From contig DAHXOW010000066.1 of NCBI GenBank assembly GCA_027364665.1, positions 1-9,189 of the forward strand: a DNA stretch of 9,189 nucleotides. The letters run 5' to 3'. Shown here piece after piece: positions 6,335 through 9,189 of this stretch (its first letter is position 1; the number at the start of each line of letters is the position of its first letter). Below the pieces are notes generated by a model. The model searched no databases. It was not told the DNA's origin and worked only from the letters and a program-made list of their open reading frames with translations. The stretch is from a bacterium. Its GTDB lineage: Bacteria; Patescibacteriota; UBA1384; CAJBMM01. The translations under genes were made by a program, and so were the position numbers.

Positions 6335-9189
6335 ATGAAGCCAGACAAATCAAACGGTCAAAGTAAAAGGGTATATCTTTCAGGTAATCCGAACCCGGCA
6401 CCTCTGCCTAATCTGATTGAAATCCAGACAAATTCTTACAACTGGTTTTTCAATGAGGGATTACAGGATCTGCTGGAGGAAATAAGCCCTATTGATGATT
6501 TTACTGGCAAGTCACTTTCATTAACATTTGGTAAACCTTATATTGAAAATTCTCGTATGACTGAGGAATCGGCCAGAACTCGTAACCTAACCTATAAAGC
6601 ACCGGTTAGAGTTAGGGCGTCTTTACTTAATAAGGCGACCGGTGAAATAAAAGAAAGTGATGTTTTCTTAGGTGATTTTCCGCTCATGACCAAAAGGGGA
6701 ACATTTATCATCAACGGAGTTGAAAGAGTTGTGGTCACACAAATTGTCCGTTCGTATGGGGTACTTTTTACTACCGATGAAATTCCTGGAAGAAACCTAT
6801 TTGGAGCCAAGATTATTCCAAATCGTGGCGCCTGGCTGGAAATTGAAACCAGTAATAAAGATGTGATCAGTGTTAAGATCGATCGTAAACGAAGAATAGC
6901 CGTAACGACGTTCTTAAAAGCTTTTGGGTATGACACTGACCAGTCAATCAGAGAATTGTTTTCGGATGTAGACAACAATCCTGATCACCGCTACATCGAT
7001 TCGACTTTAGAAAGGGACACGGCCAAAACGGCTGATCAGGCAGTGGTTGAAGTGTATAAGAAAATTCGTCCTGGTGACCTGGCAAATCCTGAAGCAGCGA
7101 GATCATTTTTAAGTCTGCTGTTCTTCAATCTTAAGCGATATGATTTGGGCAGAGTCGGACGATATAAAATGAACTCCAGACTTAACGTTAACGTTCCGAA
7201 CAAGCCGGAAAATCGTATTCTTCGAATGGACGATTTTGTTATGATCCTGAAAGAGATTATTCGTTTAAATAATAATCCAAAGGCTAGAAAAGACGATATT
7301 GATCATTTGGCGAATCGTCGTGTTCGAGCGGTCGGCGAATTAGTTCAAGCTAAAATCAGAGTCGGACTTTTGCGTTTAGAAAGAATTGCCAAAGACAGGA
7401 TGAGTGTTTGTGATCTCGCGACCGTGACTCCGGCACAATTAGTCAATGCGCGCCCAATTATGGCGGTGTTGCAAGAATTTTTTGCATCGTCTCAGTTGTC
7501 TCAATTTATGAACCAGACAAACCCGTTAGCCGAATTGGAAAACAAACGGACGTTATCGGCCACTGGTCCGGGCGGTTTATCCAGGGAAAGGGCCGGATTT
7601 GAGGTCAGAGACGTTCATCCGACTCATTATGGTCGTATTTGTCCAATTGAAACTCCTGAGGGACCAAACATCGGCCTGGTCGGTTATTTGGCTTCTTACG
7701 CTAAAGTCAATGAATACGGTTTCATAGAATCACCGTACCGAAAAATTGAACAAGCTACAGACGGACGGTCAAAATTAGGCAAAGAAATTGTTTATCTAGA
7801 CGCGGCAGAAGAAGAACGGCACATTGTCGCACCTGCATCTGCTAGGGTAGATAAAGATGGATATTTAGTCGACAAAAGAATTCTTGTTCGTAAATATGGC
7901 GAACCTGCGGTAGAAAACAGAGAGCATGTCGAGTATATTGACGTTTCACCTAAACAAATTCTGGCAATCGCTTCAGCGTTGATCCCGTTTATTGAGCACG
8001 ACGAAGCTGCCCGCGCATTAATGGGAGCCAATATGCAACGTCAGGCTGTTCCGGTCGTTCGCCCCCAATCTCCGGTAATCGGGACTGGCATGGAATCACA
8101 GGCCGCTTATGACTCAGGACAAATTATTGTCAGTGAGATTGATGGAATAGTTACTGATGTGAACGGAGAATCTATTACTATTCAAAGTCCAGAAAAAGAG
8201 GTAGTAAATTATCGCTTACAAAAATTTGTCCGTTCTAATCAAGCAACTTGTATCAATCAACGGCCGTTAGTTTCTATTGGAGATCAGGTCAAAAATAATC
8301 AAATAATTGCCGACAGTTCAGCAACCGAAAATGGCGAACTAGCGCTCGGACAAAATGTTTTAGTCGCTTTTATGAGTTGGAGAGGGGCCAATTTTGAAGA
8401 CGCAATTATTATTTCTGAACGCCTGGTACATGATGACCGGTTCACCTCAATTCATATTGAAAAATACCCGATAGAAGTCAGGGATACCAAACTCGGTCCA
8501 GAAGTAATTACCAGGGATATACCAAATGTCGGCGAAGAAGCGTTGTCTAACTTAGACGAACAAGGAATTATCCGCCTGGGAGCGGAAATTGAAGCGGGTG
8601 ACATTTTGGTTGGAAAAATTACACCGAAAGGCGAAACGGAATTATCGGCTGAAGAGAAATTATTAAGAGCGATTTTCGGCGAAAAAGCTAAAGATGTCCG
8701 TGACGCATCATTAAGATTGCCTCACGGTGAGCGCGGAAAAGTCGTCGAAATAAAAATATTTAGCAAAGAGCAAGGCGACGAACTCCCAACCGGGGTTTAC
8801 CAAATAATAGAAGTGTCAGTTGCTCAATTAAAAAAGATTGCTATCGGTGATAAATTAGCCGGCCGGCACGGCAACAAGGGAGTTATTTCCACAATTTTGC
8901 CGGTAGAAGACATGCCGTATTTACCCGATGGAACACCAGTCGATATAATTCTGAATTCACTAGGCGTTATGTCTCGAATGAATTTAGGTCAGATTCTGGA
9001 AACGCATTTAGGCTGGGCAGCTAACACAATGGGGATAAAGGTCGCTAGCCCTGTCTTTGAAGGAATGCATTGGGAGGAAATCAGCGAACAACTAAAAAAA
9101 GCTGGTTTACCAGATGACGGCAAAATTCAACTGTATGATGGGAGAACTGGAGAGCCGTTTGATAACAAAATAACGGTCGGGGTTAACTA
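6335..9189 (+). CDS. rpoB: RNA polymerase beta subunit, 3' partial
   Basis: This is the beta subunit of the core RNA polymerase, forming half of the active-site cleft with beta'. The frame is open for 951 codons from the ATG at 6335 to the window end. By comparison with E. coli, roughly 120 C-terminal residues are missing. Recognisable parts in order are the N-terminal ERVVVTQ segment, the rifampicin-pocket region (residues 383 to about 414, FASSQLSQFM onward), RDVHPTHYGRICPIETPEGP, the HDEAARALMGANMQRQAVP stretch, NFED (Glu688, Asp689; equivalents of E. coli Glu813/Asp814), and the active-centre DKLAGRHGNKG (839-849, with Lys840 and Lys848 equivalent to E. coli Lys1065 and Lys1073). The large lineage insertions of E. 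coli are absent near the C-terminus, so the protein is compact. Several pocket residues differ from the rifampicin-sensitive consensus. rplJ and rplL do not precede it; rpoC is expected downstream but not seen. A promoter in obg and a 6218-6334 leader hairpin suggest its own regulation. Confidence 0.97.
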   Translation, partial: MKPDKSNGQSKRVYLSGNPNPAPLPNLIEIQTNSYNWFFNEGLQDLLEEISPIDDFTGKSLSLTFGKPYIENSRMTEESARTRNLTYKAPVRVRASLLNKATGEIKESDVFLGDFPLMTKRGTFIINGVERVVVTQIVRSYGVLFTTDEIPGRNLFGAKIIPNRGAWLEIETSNKDVISVKIDRKRRIAVTTFLKAFGYDTDQSIRELFSDVDNNPDHRYIDSTLERDTAKTADQAVVEVYKKIRPGDLANPEAARSFLSLLFFNLKRYDLGRVGRYKMNSRLNVNVPNKPENRILRMDDFVMILKEIIRLNNNPKARKDDIDHLANRRVRAVGELVQAKIRVGLLRLERIAKDRMSVCDLATVTPAQLVNARPIMAVLQEFFASSQLSQFMNQTNPLAELENKRTLSATGPGGLSRERAGFEVRDVHPTHYGRICPIETPEGPNIGLVGYLASYAKVNEYGFIESPYRKIEQATDGRSKLGKEIVYLDAAEEERHIVAPASARVDKDGYLVDKRILVRKYGEPAVENREHVEYIDVSPKQILAIASALIPFIEHDEAARALMGANMQRQAVPVVRPQSPVIGTGMESQAAYDSGQIIVSEIDGIVTDVNGESITIQSPEKEVVNYRLQKFVRSNQATCINQRPLVSIGDQVKNNQIIADSSATENGELALGQNVLVAFMSWRGANFEDAIIISERLVHDDRFTSIHIEKYPIEVRDTKLGPEVITRDIPNVGEEALSNLDEQGIIRLGAEIEAGDILVGKITPKGETELSAEEKLLRAIFGEKAKDVRDASLRLPHGERGKVVEIKIFSKEQGDELPTGVYQIIEVSVAQLKKIAIGDKLAGRHGNKGVISTILPVEDMPYLPDGTPVDIILNSLGVMSRMNLGQILETHLGWAANTMGIKVASPVFEGMHWEEISEQLKKAGLPDDGKIQLYDGRTGEPFDNKITVGVN

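Overview
The window is a compact, one-directional block of housekeeping genes. All five genes are on the + strand, intergenic gaps are short or absent, and no mobile element, CRISPR array, tRNA or rRNA is visible. The order is gyrA (5' end missing), infB, a secreted LysM-CHAP cell-wall hydrolase, obg, rpoB (3' end missing). The base composition looks moderately AT-rich.

The reduced proteins suggest a small-genome bacterium of the Candidate Phyla Radiation (Patescibacteria; a Saccharibacteria-, Microgenomates- or Parcubacteria-like lineage is possible). IF2 is only 577 residues with one small N-terminal module. Obg is 317 residues and lacks the usual C-terminal domain. RpoB is compact. The usual neighbours (nusA/rbfA by infB, rplU/rpmA by obg, rplJ/rplL by rpoB, gyrB by gyrA) are absent. 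UGA is never read internally and ends two genes, so nothing supports the UGA-glycine code of Gracilibacteria/Absconditabacteria. This lineage call is an inference, not a phylogeny.

Region 1-4175: gyrA and infB form a translationally coupled pair with an ATGA overlap. Region 4166-5263: right at the infB stop lies a strong sigma-70-type promoter (TTGACA, 18-nt spacer, TAAAAT) set in an imperfect inverted repeat. It faces a gene for an exported or membrane-anchored LysM-CHAP peptidoglycan hydrolase with almost no leader and no visible Shine-Dalgarno. Region 5264-6217: obg starts directly after the hydrolase stop codon, so the two are probably co-transcribed. Region 6182-6334: a second promoter (TTGACA, 17-nt spacer, TAGGAT) sits inside the last codons of obg and would give rpoB a leader of about 118 nt, with a hairpin and T-rich tail and then a canonical ribosome binding site. 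Region 6335-9189: rpoB runs off the window.

Together the genes cover DNA supercoiling, translation initiation, ribosome assembly and transcription, with one cell-envelope enzyme inserted among them. I see no clear new biological system. The points most worth a second look are the rifampicin-pocket substitutions in RpoB, the alanine in the GyrA quinolone region, the placement and promoter of the LysM-CHAP hydrolase, and the rpoB leader.
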